A stretch of DNA of 64,000 bases from Mycobacterium sp. MS1601 (GCF_001984215.1 NZ_CP019420.1:5270001-5334000), one strand, 5' to 3'. Numbered from the stretch's first letter, positions 47,598-57,272 are shown. Translations and numbers: made by a program. Notes: generated from the letters alone by a model not told the origin.

Positions 47598-48593
47598 ATG
47601 GCTAATGTCGTCGTGACCGGTGGTTACGGCTTCGTGGGATCGCATCTGGTCACCGCGTTGCTCGGCCGCGGAGACGCTGTGACCGTCTTCGATTTCGCGA
47701 AGAACACCCGCGACAGCAGTATCAACTTCGACCAGCACCCGAATTTCCGCTTCGTCGTAGGCGACGTCACTGATCGCGGCGCACTCGAAGCGGCGATCAC
47801 CACGGGCGTGGACAAGGTCTTCCACCTCGCATCCGTGGTGGGGGTCAACAAGTACGTCGAGGATCCGTTGCGAGTGGTCGACGTGAGCGTCACAGGTACC
47901 CGCAACGTCCTCGAACTGGCGCACCGACACGGCGCCAGGGTGGTGTTCACCAGCACCTCGGAGGTCTACGGCAAGAACCCCGCCACTCCGTGGGCCGAAG
48001 ACGACGACCGGGTGCTCGGATCGACCAGGACCGCGCGCTGGAGTTACAGCACCAGCAAGGCGATGGCCGAACACATGGTGTTCGCGATGCACGACACCTA
48101 CGGCCTGCCGGTCACGGTGGTGCGCTTCTTCAACGTCTACGGCCCGCGACAGAACCCGATCTTCGTCATCTCCAAGAGCATTCACCGAATCCTCAACGGC
48201 AGGCAGCCGCTGCTGTACGACTCGGGCGATCAAACGCGGTGCTTCACCTACGTCGACGATGCTGTCGCGGGCACCTTGATGGCCGCTGACAGCGACGCCG
48301 GAATCGGCCAGGTGTTCAACATCGGGAGCATGGTCGAGACCACCATGCGGGAGGCCGTCGATCTGGCGATCAAAATCGCCAACGTGGACACGGTGTCCAG
48401 CACCGTCGCCTTCGACACCGCAGAACGGTATGGCGCTCGCTACGAGGACATTCCGCGTAGGGTGCCCGATTCGGCCAAGGCGCAGCGTGAGCTTGGGTGG
48501 CGACTGCAGGTGGATCTCGAGGAAGGTTTGCGGCGCACCATTGAGTGGGCTCGGCAGAATCCGTGGTACCTCGAAGGCGGAGACACGTCCTAG
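47598..48593 (+). CDS. NAD-dependent nucleotide-sugar epimerase/dehydratase no. 1
   Basis: A 331-residue extended short-chain dehydrogenase. It has VVVTGGYGFVGSHLVTALLG as NAD loop, VFTSTSEVYGKNP, the YSTSK active-site Tyr-Lys and VVRFFNVYGPRQNP. It resembles UDP-glucose 4-epimerases and UDP-glucuronate decarboxylase/epimerases. GGAAGAG precedes ATG 47598; the frame remains open far upstream, but that part overlaps the dehydrogenase. The pair could convert UDP-glucose (or UDP-HexNAc) to a uronic or 4-epimer sugar for the glycolipid. The product is not predictable by motif alone. Confidence 0.87.
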   Translation: MANVVVTGGYGFVGSHLVTALLGRGDAVTVFDFAKNTRDSSINFDQHPNFRFVVGDVTDRGALEAAITTGVDKVFHLASVVGVNKYVEDPLRVVDVSVTGTRNVLELAHRHGARVVFTSTSEVYGKNPATPWAEDDDRVLGSTRTARWSYSTSKAMAEHMVFAMHDTYGLPVTVVRFFNVYGPRQNPIFVISKSIHRILNGRQPLLYDSGDQTRCFTYVDDAVAGTLMAADSDAGIGQVFNIGSMVETTMREAVDLAIKIANVDTVSSTVAFDTAERYGARYEDIPRRVPDSAKAQRELGWRLQVDLEEGLRRTIEWARQNPWYLEGGDTS

Positions 48594-48600
48594 CCCCGCC

Positions 48601-48803
48601 GTCGCCGCCTCGGCGACCGGGCTTGGTGTTTGTGGCCCGGCCCGCCTTCCCCGGCTGTGTTCTTGGTTGGCTTGGGGAATCCCCTCGCCGTCGCCGCCTC
48701 GGCGACCGGGCTTGGTTTCTGTGGCCCGGCCCGCCTTCCCCGGCTGTGTTCTTGGTTGGCTTGGGGAATCCCCTCACTGTCGCCGCCTCGGCGACCGGGC
48801 TAG
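48601..48803. repeat. 89-bp tandem repeat with hairpins between convergent genes
   Basis: Two full units start at 48601 and 48690, and a partial third starts at 48779; the period is 89 bases and the first two units are nearly identical. Each unit opens with the perfect hairpin GTCGCCG-CCT-CGGCGAC. The array fills the space between the stops of two convergent epimerase genes and the third hairpin abuts the stop of the minus-strand gene. A bidirectional terminator that has been duplicated is the simplest reading. Confidence 0.85.
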
Positions 48804-49864
48804 GGACGTTCGTCGATCCAGCGGAGCAGCGCGGCCAGCCCCTCGTCCAGCGCCCACTTGGGGCACCAGTCGAGTTGGTCCATGGCCGGTCTGATGTCAC
48901 AACGCGCGGCCCGCACGTCTCCGTCGCGGAACTTGCCCACCACCACAGGTTCTGGCGCGCCGCACAGGGTGGCGATCATCCGTGCCACCTCGTGGATGGT
49001 GGTGGACACACCAGATCCGATGTCCAGGCAGCGATTGGGCCCTGAGGGCGGACAACACACGGCAGAGAACAGCGCTTCGGCGACGTCGTCGATGTAGACG
49101 AAATCCCGGATGATTCGGCCGTCCTCGTACACCTCCAGTGCCTGCTGAGCGCGGGCCAACCGGGCGAACAGCGCAATGATCCCGGTGTATGAGTTGGTCA
49201 GTGACTGTCCGGGCCCGTAGACGTTCTGCAGCCGCAATACGCTGAGCCGGGTGTCATGTGCGGCGGCCCAGGCGCCCAGGATGTGCTCCTGGGCGAGCTT
49301 TGTCGCGGCGTAGATGTTGGTGGGCTTCGGTTGGGTGAGCTCTGCGCTGCTCTCGAGCGGGGTCGCGGTGTTTCCGCTGGGACTCAACGGATCCCAGATG
49401 CCCTCCACCAACTGGGCGTGGCTACGTGGCTGCGGGTGAAAGACCTCACTGCCGGATCTCCATGCGCCCTCGCCGTAGACCGCGCGAGACGAGGCCAGCA
49501 CCAGTTGCTCGGGGACGTGGGCGCTCCGGCTCAGCGCGTCGAGCAACTGGGTGGTGCCTACCACGTTCACCGATCCGTGGCGTGTGGCCTCGGACAGCGA
49601 CTGTGCGGTGCCCGTTTCGGCCGCCAGGTGAATCACCTGGTTGGGCTTGACCAGACGGAGCAGGGCATCCAGGTCTGGTGCGTGTGTGACGTCACCGGTG
49701 AACAGTTGCACCGATGGTGGCAAGGTCAGTGTCACGGGGGTGCTGTGGACCTGTGGATGCAGGACGTCCAACACGGCCACTTCGTGACCGGCCTGTACCA
49801 GGCGGTTCGCGAGGGCGGAACCGATGAATCCTGCTCCACCGGTGATGAGTACGGATGCCGACAT
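48800..49864 (-). CDS. NAD-dependent nucleotide-sugar epimerase/dehydratase no. 2
   Basis: A 354-residue extended short-chain dehydrogenase with [20 protein letters not shown] as NAD loop, a Ser region LVLASSRAVYGEG, YAATK active-site Tyr-Lys and VLRLQNVYGPGQSL. The ATG at 49864 has a strong AAGGAGGGG ribosome-binding site and shares its A with the TGA of the upstream acyltransferase (TGATG), so the two are coupled. It is the last gene of the run of acyltransferases. It probably supplies a modified nucleotide sugar. GDP-mannose dehydratase-like and 4-epimerase activities are both possible. Confidence 0.86.
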   Translation of the reverse strand: MSASVLITGGAGFIGSALANRLVQAGHEVAVLDVLHPQVHSTPVTLTLPPSVQLFTGDVTHAPDLDALLRLVKPNQVIHLAAETGTAQSLSEATRHGSVNVVGTTQLLDALSRSAHVPEQLVLASSRAVYGEGAWRSGSEVFHPQPRSHAQLVEGIWDPLSPSGNTATPLESSAELTQPKPTNIYAATKLAQEHILGAWAAAHDTRLSVLRLQNVYGPGQSLTNSYTGIIALFARLARAQQALEVYEDGRIIRDFVYIDDVAEALFSAVCCPPSGPNRCLDIGSGVSTTIHEVARMIATLCGAPEPVVVGKFRDGDVRAARCDIRPAMDQLDWCPKWALDEGLAALLRWIDERP

Positions 49865-52029
49865 CAGCCGACCCCTCCTTGAGTATGCGCGAGTGCGCGA
49901 TCGGCCAGGGCCCCGATTGCGGGTGCCAACAACCGGGCGTACTCGGTGGTCAGGTGGTTTCTGTCGAGGTAGACGAGGGTGTTGCCGATGATGACGGGGC
50001 AGGTGTCGTTTGTGCAGAAGAGGTTGGTGAGGTCGGCGTAGTGTCCGCCGGCTGCGGTGGTGGCGGTGTTTTCTGCGGTGATGCCGGTGTGGTTGACGGC
50101 GGTGGATCTGGTTGGGGCGCAGGCTGTTGCGTTGTCGAGGTGGCCGGACAGGCAGATGGGGACGATGGATTGGGGGTCGGGGACGGGGCCGAGGACGAGG
50201 ACTTGTGCGCCGGTGGTGCGGAGTTGGTGGACCAGTTCGGTGAGCCCGGCCAACCACGCCCGGTCATACGCGGTGAAACCGGCAGGGTAGCCGTCGTATC
50301 CGTACTGCCGCCACATGCCCACCACCACCAGTTCGGGGGGCTCGGCCCGAAGGCGGGTGAGAACTTCGGTACGCCACTGCGAGCACTCGGTGTATTCACG
50401 GTGCAGCTGCGGGCTGCGGGTCGGTAGGTCCATCAGTGGACAGCCGGCCTTTCCCATCATCTGCAGTCGCCAGCCCCGTAGTTCGGCAAGGGCGCGAAAG
50501 GCTGGGTTCCACATGGCCGAATTGGAGTCACCGACCACGGTCACGGTAGTCGAGGAATCCAGGTCCCCGCTGGCGCAATCGGGTTGTTCGATCTGCCAGG
50601 CACTGCGCAGACAGCCGTTGAGGTACACATCGTTGAGTTCTGCTGATGCGTCGGCCAGTGGCGGTTGAAGGTTGGACGGAACGGCCCCCAGGTCGGCGGA
50701 GGCTTCGACGGCGGAATGCACCTGGGCGAAAGCCCACTCGACGGCGGCGTCGTAGGCCGCTGTGCCGGCGCCTGCCGGCACGGGTGCGGCGGCCAGCGTC
50801 ACTGGGGTTCTGGGAGTCCCGCGACCCACCGGAGCGGGGACGGCGACGAGCAGCACCACACCGACCGCCACCGCCCCGGCAGTGGCCAGCGCACCGAGCT
50901 CCAGGCTGCGCCGGGCGGAGGTGCGGATTGTGGGTGCGAATCGTAGGGGGTTCTCGACGTGGTGCAGGGTCAGGGCTGCCAGGGCGAGGGATAGTACTGC
51001 GGCTGCGCAGCGGCTCGGCAGGTTGAGTGGGTGTCCTACCAGTAGTGGGGTGAGGATCAGGATTGGCCAGTGCCAGAGGTACCAGGAGTAGGAGAGTCGG
51101 CCGAGGGTGCGCATTGGTGAGAGTCCGAGCAGTTGGCCGCAACCGTGGGTTGGTAGTGCGCAGCCGGCGCCGATCACGAGTGCGGTTCCGAGGGTGGGTA
51201 GTAGGGCGGCGATTCCCGGGTACAGGGTGGTCTCGTTGAGTTGGGTGCAGGCCAGCGCGATTACGGTCAGGCCGGTCCAGCCGAGTGTGATGGCTGTGTG
51301 CCGGGGGAGGCGGTGCCATTGGGTGGCGGTGAGTGCGATCAGTCCGCCGATGGCCAGTTGCCATGCCCTGGTGGGCAGCGAGAAGAAAGCCACGAACGGC
51401 GCCCAGTAGGACGCCAGGAGCGACAAGCTGAACGAGGTGACGGCCACCAGGGTGAGCACCACAAGATACGGGCGCGGTGAGTGGCTGCCTTGGTCGTTCG
51501 GTTGCCGGCGGCGCCTCCGGATCCACCACGCCGTCACGATCATCAACACCGGCCAGACAAAGTAGAACTGTTCCTCGACGCCCAGTGACCAGTAGTGCTG
51601 AAACGGCGACGGCGTGATGGTAGGAGCGGAGTAGTCCACCCCTTGGAGGATGAACCGGTAGTTGCTCACATAGAGGGCGCTGGCGATCCCGTCGCCCACC
51701 GCGCTGCGTGCCTGTAACGGCGGCAGCAGGATGGCTGAGGTGATGAGGGTGATGATGCCGACGAGTGCTGCTGCGGGTAGGAGGCGGCGTGCTCGTGCGC
51801 CGTAGAAGTTGCGGAGTCGGACGGTGCCGGTGGTGGAGGTTTCGCGCCAGAGTAGGCCGGTGATCAGGAAGCCGGAGATGACGAAGAAGATGTCGACGCC
51901 GACGAATCCGCCGTCGAGGCCGGGTATTTGGGCGTGGAAGAGGACAACGGCGAGGACGGCGACAGCACGCAGGCCTTCGATGTCCGGACGATACCGCGCT
52001 GGTTCGGAGTGGCGCGGGACGTCAGTCAT
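49864..52029 (-). CDS. OafA/YrhL-type O-acyltransferase with SGNH domain (copy A)
   Basis: A 721-residue membrane O-acyltransferase. Residues about 13-370 form the acyltransferase-3 domain with some ten membrane segments, starting RPDIEGLRAVAVLAVVLFHA (catalytic His) and GGFVGVDIFFVISGFLITGL. The C-terminal extracytoplasmic SGNH hydrolase-like domain has VVGDSNSAMW (block I Ser) and LDRNHLTTEY (Asp-x-x-His). It would acetylate or acylate a sugar on the outer face. ATG 52029 overlaps the upstream copy B by eight bases. Three blocks of this gene are almost identical in DNA to copy B. Confidence 0.9.
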   Translation of the reverse strand: MTDVPRHSEPARYRPDIEGLRAVAVLAVVLFHAQIPGLDGGFVGVDIFFVISGFLITGLLWRETSTTGTVRLRNFYGARARRLLPAAALVGIITLITSAILLPPLQARSAVGDGIASALYVSNYRFILQGVDYSAPTITPSPFQHYWSLGVEEQFYFVWPVLMIVTAWWIRRRRRQPNDQGSHSPRPYLVVLTLVAVTSFSLSLLASYWAPFVAFFSLPTRAWQLAIGGLIALTATQWHRLPRHTAITLGWTGLTVIALACTQLNETTLYPGIAALLPTLGTALVIGAGCALPTHGCGQLLGLSPMRTLGRLSYSWYLWHWPILILTPLLVGHPLNLPSRCAAAVLSLALAALTLHHVENPLRFAPTIRTSARRSLELGALATAGAVAVGVVLLVAVPAPVGRGTPRTPVTLAAAPVPAGAGTAAYDAAVEWAFAQVHSAVEASADLGAVPSNLQPPLADASAELNDVYLNGCLRSAWQIEQPDCASGDLDSSTTVTVVGDSNSAMWNPAFRALAELRGWRLQMMGKAGCPLMDLPTRSPQLHREYTECSQWRTEVLTRLRAEPPELVVVGMWRQYGYDGYPAGFTAYDRAWLAGLTELVHQLRTTGAQVLVLGPVPDPQSIVPICLSGHLDNATACAPTRSTAVNHTGITAENTATTAAGGHYADLTNLFCTNDTCPVIIGNTLVYLDRNHLTTEYARLLAPAIGALADRALAHTQGGVG

Positions 52030-54265
52030 CGGCCAGCGCACGGTCGGACAACGCACCCACTGCGGGAGCCATCAGACGGGCGAACTCCAACGTGAGATGA
52101 CTCCAGTCGAGGTAGACGAGGGTGTTGCCGATGATGACGGGGCAGGTGTCGTTTGTGCAGAAGAGGTTGGTGAGGTCGGCGTAGTGTCCGCCGGCTGCGG
52201 TGGTGGCGGTGTTTTCTGCGGTGATGCCGGTGTGGTTGACGGCGGTGGATCTGGTTGGGGCGCAGGCTGTTGCGTTGTCGAGGTGGCCGGACAGGCAGAT
52301 GGGGACGATGGATTGGGGGTCGGGGACGGGGCCGAGGACGAGGACTTGTGCGCCGGTGTTGCGGAGTTGGTGGACCAGTCCGGTGAGCCCGGCCAACCAC
52401 GCCGGGTCGTAGGGCAGGAAGCCGGGTGTCCAGTTGCTGGCGCTGCCGGTGCTGTACTGGCGCCACAGGCTCACCACCACCAGTTCGGGTTGCTCCTCCT
52501 GAATCCGATCGAGTGCCTGCCTGCGCCACTGCTGACAGCCTTGGAGTTGTTCGGCCAGACGGGCGAAGAAGTTGGTGATCGGCACATCGATTGGAGGGCA
52601 TCCCGCTTTGGACAGGGTCTCCAGACGCCAGTTACGTTGTTCGGTGATCTGCTGGAATGTCGGCACCAACATCGCCGCGTGGGAATCACCGAGCAGGGCT
52701 ACGGTGGTGGAGGAGCCGGCGTCGCCCGTGGCGCATTCCGGCAGTCTGTTCTCGAAGAAGCTCGCCACGCACCCGTTGAACGCCATGACGCTCTTCTGCT
52801 CTGGAGCATCCTCCAGTGTGGGCTGCAGATTCGACGGGACTGTTTGTAGGCCGGCCGACGTGGCCACCGCGGCCTGCATCTCGGCGAAGGCCTGTTGCAC
52901 CGCAGCGTCGTAGGCGGCGAGGTCCGAACCCGACTGCACCGGCGCCGCGGTGAGCGTGACGGGTGTGATTGGCGCACCGCGGCCGACTGGTGTAGGCGTG
53001 ACCACCAGCAGAGCCGCGCCCACCCCAACCGCGGCTGCGGTGGATACCGCTCCCAATCCCAGGCTGCACCAACCCGAATCACGGATTGTGGGTGCGAATC
53101 GTAGGGGGTTCTCGACGTAGTGCAGGGTCAGGGCTGCCAGGGCGAGGGATAGTACTGCGGCTGCGCAGCGGCTCGGCAGGTTGAGTGGGTGTCCTACCAG
53201 TAGTGGGGTGAGGATCAGGATTGGCCAGTGCCAGAGGTACCAGGAGTAGGAGAGTCGGCCGAGGGTGCGCATTGGTGAGAGTCCGAGCAGTTGGCCGCAA
53301 CCGTGGGTTGGTAGTGCGCAGCCGGCGCCGATCACGAGTGCGGTTCCGAGGGTGGGTAGTAGGGCGGCGATTCCCGGGTACAGGGTGGTCTCGTTGAGTT
53401 GGGTGCAGGCCAGCGCGATTACGGTCAGGCCGGTCCAGCCGAGTGTGATGGCTGTGTGCCGGGGGAGGCGGTGCCATTGGGTGGCGGTGAGTGCGATCAG
53501 TCCGCCGATGGCCAGTTGCCATGCCCTGGTGGGCAGCGAGAAGAAAGCCACCGCAGGCATCACATAGGTGATCACCACCGACAGGGCAAACGACACCGCC
53601 GCGATCACCGCCAGCACGATGAGATAGGGCCGCCGCGAGGGGTTTCGGGCCTCCGATGGTGGCTGCTTGCGCTGTCTTCTCCGGATCAGCCATGCGGTGC
53701 ACAGGAACACCGGCGCCCACACCAGGTAGAACTGTTCCTCGACGCCCAGTGACCAGTAGTGCTGAAACGGTGACGGAGGCAGATGGCCGGCGGCGTCGAA
53801 ATAGCTGACGTCGGCGAGGATGAACCAGACATTGCTGAGATAGAGGGCGCTGGCGATCCCGTCGCCCATCACCGCCCTTGCTTCACCCAGCGGCAGCAGG
53901 ATGGCTGAGGTGATGAGGGTGATGATGCCGACGAGTGCTGCTGCGGGTAGGAGGCGGCGTGCTCGTGCGCCGTAGAAGTTGCGGAGTCGGACGGTGCCGG
54001 TGGTGGAGGTTTCGCGCCAGAGTAGGCCGGTGATCAGGAAGCCGGAGATGACGAAGAAGATGTCGACGCCGACGAATCCGCCGTCGAGGCCGGGTATTTG
54101 GGCGTGGAAGAGGACAACGGCGAGGACGGCGACAGCACGCAGGCCTTCGATGTCCGGACGGAAACGGGTGCCGTCTGAGCGTGTCTCCCGCCTCACCACG
54201 GTGCGGTTGACGCTATCGGCCTGGGACAAGATCACCTTCTCGATCAACGGCACTAATTGACGCAT
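52022..54265 (-). CDS. OafA/YrhL-type O-acyltransferase with SGNH domain (copy B)
   Basis: A 747-residue paralogue of copy A with the same layout: RPDIEGLRAVAVLAVVLFHA at about residue 36, about ten membrane segments, then an SGNH domain with LLGDSHAAML and LDWSHLTLEF. It has a longer N-terminal tail. ATG 54265 has no good ribosome-binding site, so a start further in is possible. Long identical tracts with copy A alternate with clearly diverged tracts, including most of the central SGNH region and one stretch of the membrane domain. This suggests conversion between copies and different acceptors. It is separated from copy C by 78 bases. Confidence 0.9.
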   Translation of the reverse strand: MRQLVPLIEKVILSQADSVNRTVVRRETRSDGTRFRPDIEGLRAVAVLAVVLFHAQIPGLDGGFVGVDIFFVISGFLITGLLWRETSTTGTVRLRNFYGARARRLLPAAALVGIITLITSAILLPLGEARAVMGDGIASALYLSNVWFILADVSYFDAAGHLPPSPFQHYWSLGVEEQFYLVWAPVFLCTAWLIRRRQRKQPPSEARNPSRRPYLIVLAVIAAVSFALSVVITYVMPAVAFFSLPTRAWQLAIGGLIALTATQWHRLPRHTAITLGWTGLTVIALACTQLNETTLYPGIAALLPTLGTALVIGAGCALPTHGCGQLLGLSPMRTLGRLSYSWYLWHWPILILTPLLVGHPLNLPSRCAAAVLSLALAALTLHYVENPLRFAPTIRDSGWCSLGLGAVSTAAAVGVGAALLVVTPTPVGRGAPITPVTLTAAPVQSGSDLAAYDAAVQQAFAEMQAAVATSAGLQTVPSNLQPTLEDAPEQKSVMAFNGCVASFFENRLPECATGDAGSSTTVALLGDSHAAMLVPTFQQITEQRNWRLETLSKAGCPPIDVPITNFFARLAEQLQGCQQWRRQALDRIQEEQPELVVVSLWRQYSTGSASNWTPGFLPYDPAWLAGLTGLVHQLRNTGAQVLVLGPVPDPQSIVPICLSGHLDNATACAPTRSTAVNHTGITAENTATTAAGGHYADLTNLFCTNDTCPVIIGNTLVYLDWSHLTLEFARLMAPAVGALSDRALADD

Positions 54266-54343
54266 ACTGCAAATCGACGAATATCACATTCAGCACCGAG
54301 GAGGTGCTGGTTTCGAGATAGGGCGATCATTCGGCACATCTGA

Positions 54344-56533
54344 TCACGGGTGCGCCAGAGCACGGTCGGCGAGTGCCCCGATGGCAGGCGCCAACAATCG
54401 TGAGTACTCGAGTGTCTGATGGCTCACGTCCAGGTACACCAGCGTGTTACCCACAATGGCCGGGCACCGGTCGGTTGTGCAGAACAGATCGGAGAGATCT
54501 GCGTAGCGGCCGCCGCCTGCCTCGGCTGCGGCGGCCTCGGCGGCGATGCCGTCCTGATTCACCGCGGCCGACCGCGACAGCACACACGCCGTCGCGTCAT
54601 CGAGGTTGCCGGACAGACAGATCGGGACCGATTTGTGTGGACTCGGGATGGGTCCGAGCACCAGCACCCGGGCACCGTCGCCCTGTAACTGCTGCACCAG
54701 CCGTGTCAGACTGTGGAGCCACGCGGGGTCGAAAGCGGTGAAACCCGTCATTGTTTCGTCGATTCCGTAGCCCCGCCACGCACCCACCACCACCAGCGCT
54801 GGGCGCTCGACCCGCAGCCTGGCCAGGATGTCGGCACGCCATTGCTCGCAGTGCTGGAATTCTTCGATCACCCGCCGGAACGGACTGTCGATGCGGACAT
54901 CCATCAGCGGACAGGCCATCTTGGCCATCAACTCCAGACGCCAGCCACGTTGCTTGGCGACCTCTTCTAGGGCCGGGGCCCACATGGCGGCGTTGGAGTC
55001 GCCCACCAATGCCACGGTGGTGGCGGACCCCGTGTCACCCAGCGCGCACTCGGGCTGTCCTCCTTCGTAGGGGGTTCTCAAACAGCCGTCGAAGGAGAAC
55101 TCCCTTTGCTCGTCCGCAACCTTGGTGAGTGGCGGAGAAAGGTTGGACGGCACGGCCTGTAGTCCGACTGACGCCGCAACCATGTCCTGCACCTGGGTCG
55201 TGATGTCCCGTACCGCAGCGTCATAGGCGTCGATGTCGGAGCCGACAGGCAACTGAATAGCGGTCACCGCCAGTGTCGGCACCGGCGCGCCGCGACCGGC
55301 GGGGACGGATGCCACCATCAGCAACACGACACACACACCGACCGCCACCGCCGTCGCGGCGCCGCCGAGCACAAGACTGGCAGCACCTGAGTCGCGCACG
55401 CGCGGTGCGAAGCGCAGGGGGTTCTCGACCCATCGCAACGTGAGCACCGCGAGCACCGCGGACAGCGCCACCGCAGTCAGCCTGCCGGCCAGTCCCAACG
55501 GATGACCCACCATCGCCGGAGCGAGTACCAGCACCGGCCAGTGCCACAGGTACCAGGAGTAGGACATCCGGCCTATCGCTCGCATCGGGGCGATGGCCAG
55601 AATGCGACCGCATCCCTGCGTAGGTGATGCACAGCCGGCGCCGATGACCAATGCGGTGCCGACGGTGGGCAGCAGCGCGGCGGTCCCCGGGTACAGGGTG
55701 GTCTCACTCAGTGTGGTGCAGGCCAACACGATCAGAATCGCTCCGGTCCACCCCAGTACGGCGGCAGGCAGCGGCTTGAGCAAGCGCCAGTACCCGGTGG
55801 ACAGCGCCACCAGCCCACCGAGCGCCAGCTCCCAGGCCCGGGTGGGCAGCGAGAAGAATGCCACTACCGGCACCACGTAGGTCACCACCAGCGACAGCGT
55901 GAAGGACACCACCGCGACCAGAGCCAGGACCACGAAGTAGGGACGCTGTGAAACCGTTTGGTGCCCATGTGATCTGCGTGCGCGACGAACAAGCCACGCA
56001 GTGCCTATGATCAACGGCGGCCACAGCAGGTAGAACTGTTCCTCGACACCGAGTGACCAGTAGTGCTGGAAGGGCGAGGGTGACAGCAGGTCGCTGAAGT
56101 AGTTGACGTCGGCGAGGATGAACCAGTAATTGCCGACGTACAGCGCACTTGCCATACCGTCGTAGAGCACCGTGGGCACCCGCAGCGGAGGAAGCAGCGC
56201 AACCGCCGCGATCGCGGTGATGACACCAACCGCCGCAGAGGCCGGTAGCAGTCTACGGGCGCGTGCGCCGTAGAAATTGCGCAGCCGCACGGTGCCGGTG
56301 GTGGAGGTCTCACGCCACAGCAGGCCCGTGATCAAGAACCCCGAGATGACAAAAAACACATCCACGCCGACAAACCCGCCGTCGAGTCCCGGCACCGCGG
56401 CATGGAACAGCACCACCGCCAGCACCGCGACCGCACGAAGCCCCTCGATGTCCGGCCGGAAACCCCACTGTGCCGACGGTCTGTCCTGGGGTGTCTGGGT
56501 GGGGCTGACACTGCCGGTTTGATGCACTGTCAC
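54344..56533 (-). CDS. OafA/YrhL-type O-acyltransferase with SGNH domain (copy C)
   Basis: A 729-residue paralogue of copies A and B, diverged throughout at the DNA level. It has FRPDIEGLRAVAVLAVVLFH, GFVGVDVFFVISGFLITGL, the SGNH block LVGDSNAAMWAPAL and LDVSHQTLEYSRLL. GTG 56533 is chosen because it overlaps the TGA of the upstream DUF2505-like gene by four bases (GTGA) and is preceded by GAAGACAG. An ATG further upstream (56596) would overlap that gene by 67 bases. It probably acylates a sugar of the envelope glycolipid. The acyl donor and site are not known. Confidence 0.9.
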   Translation of the reverse strand: MTVHQTGSVSPTQTPQDRPSAQWGFRPDIEGLRAVAVLAVVLFHAAVPGLDGGFVGVDVFFVISGFLITGLLWRETSTTGTVRLRNFYGARARRLLPASAAVGVITAIAAVALLPPLRVPTVLYDGMASALYVGNYWFILADVNYFSDLLSPSPFQHYWSLGVEEQFYLLWPPLIIGTAWLVRRARRSHGHQTVSQRPYFVVLALVAVVSFTLSLVVTYVVPVVAFFSLPTRAWELALGGLVALSTGYWRLLKPLPAAVLGWTGAILIVLACTTLSETTLYPGTAALLPTVGTALVIGAGCASPTQGCGRILAIAPMRAIGRMSYSWYLWHWPVLVLAPAMVGHPLGLAGRLTAVALSAVLAVLTLRWVENPLRFAPRVRDSGAASLVLGGAATAVAVGVCVVLLMVASVPAGRGAPVPTLAVTAIQLPVGSDIDAYDAAVRDITTQVQDMVAASVGLQAVPSNLSPPLTKVADEQREFSFDGCLRTPYEGGQPECALGDTGSATTVALVGDSNAAMWAPALEEVAKQRGWRLELMAKMACPLMDVRIDSPFRRVIEEFQHCEQWRADILARLRVERPALVVVGAWRGYGIDETMTGFTAFDPAWLHSLTRLVQQLQGDGARVLVLGPIPSPHKSVPICLSGNLDDATACVLSRSAAVNQDGIAAEAAAAEAGGGRYADLSDLFCTTDRCPAIVGNTLVYLDVSHQTLEYSRLLAPAIGALADRALAHP

Positions 56534-57075
56534 CTGTCTTCGAGTGGGTCGGCCAAAGTTGCTGGGCTGCTTGTCCTCAACTGCTCGGTGATCCACGTCG
56601 TGGTGAAATCGACGACGCCGGGGATACTCTCGGCCAGGTTGGTGCCGAAAGCTCTCTCGAGGTTCCCACCAACCAGTGGGATCTTGACGTCGACTTTGCC
56701 GGTGAAGCTCAATCGTGAACCACCGGGGGTTGTCTCGAGTTTGGCTCTGGCCCGGCAGGATCCCAACCCACCGGATACCGTCGCACTGATCTGACCGTGT
56801 ACGTGGTCGTCACTTGCCGATGTCCAGGTCTCGATGTGCACCACGACCACCTCACCGGAGACGAACTTGGCGACCAGGCCGGGCAACATGACGCGGCCGA
56901 TGCGTTGGGTGAGCTGGACCGAGACCGTGCCTTCGGCGCCGACGATCAACGAATCCAGCGTGGTGGCGTCGTTGCCCGCCAGTCGGGCGGCCCAGTAATC
57001 TTGCCGGCCGAAGGCTGTGTGGATCTGCTCGACGCTCGCCGATGATTCGGTGAGGCCGTCGAAAGAACGGGACAT
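56530..57075 (-). CDS. DUF2505-like conserved mycobacterial protein
   Basis: A 181-residue protein of the DUF2505/SRPBCC-like type common in mycobacteria. It begins MSRSFDGLTESSASVEQIHT. The FGRQDYWAARLA motif and the later VQLTQRIGRVMLPGLVAKFV fit that group. The fold is a START-like lipid-binding cavity, so a lipid-handling role is conceivable. GGTAGGAAG precedes ATG 57075. It is translationally coupled to acyltransferase copy C. Whether it takes part in lipid modification is inference only. Confidence 0.8.
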   Translation of the reverse strand: MSRSFDGLTESSASVEQIHTAFGRQDYWAARLAGNDATTLDSLIVGAEGTVSVQLTQRIGRVMLPGLVAKFVSGEVVVVHIETWTSASDDHVHGQISATVSGGLGSCRARAKLETTPGGSRLSFTGKVDVKIPLVGGNLERAFGTNLAESIPGVVDFTTTWITEQLRTSSPATLADPLEDR

Positions 57076-57272
57076 AGCAGAACTTCCTACCAAGTGCGGG
57101 GGCGCCGCGTGCCCAAGTCGCCGGTTTCTGTTGGGTCATTCACGGCAAAGGTGCAGTGGTGGTGGTTTAAGGTCCAGTTCTGGTGTGTTCGGAATCATGT
57201 TCACAATCAGGCAAGTGAACCCGGCTCACCAGCAAGCCTGGGCGAAAGCCCGCACCGATGGAGAGGATGCGC

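Noticed and set aside
48601..48803. Possible CRISPR array
   Set aside because: The unit is 89 bp and identical over its full length, with no unique spacers and no cas genes nearby.
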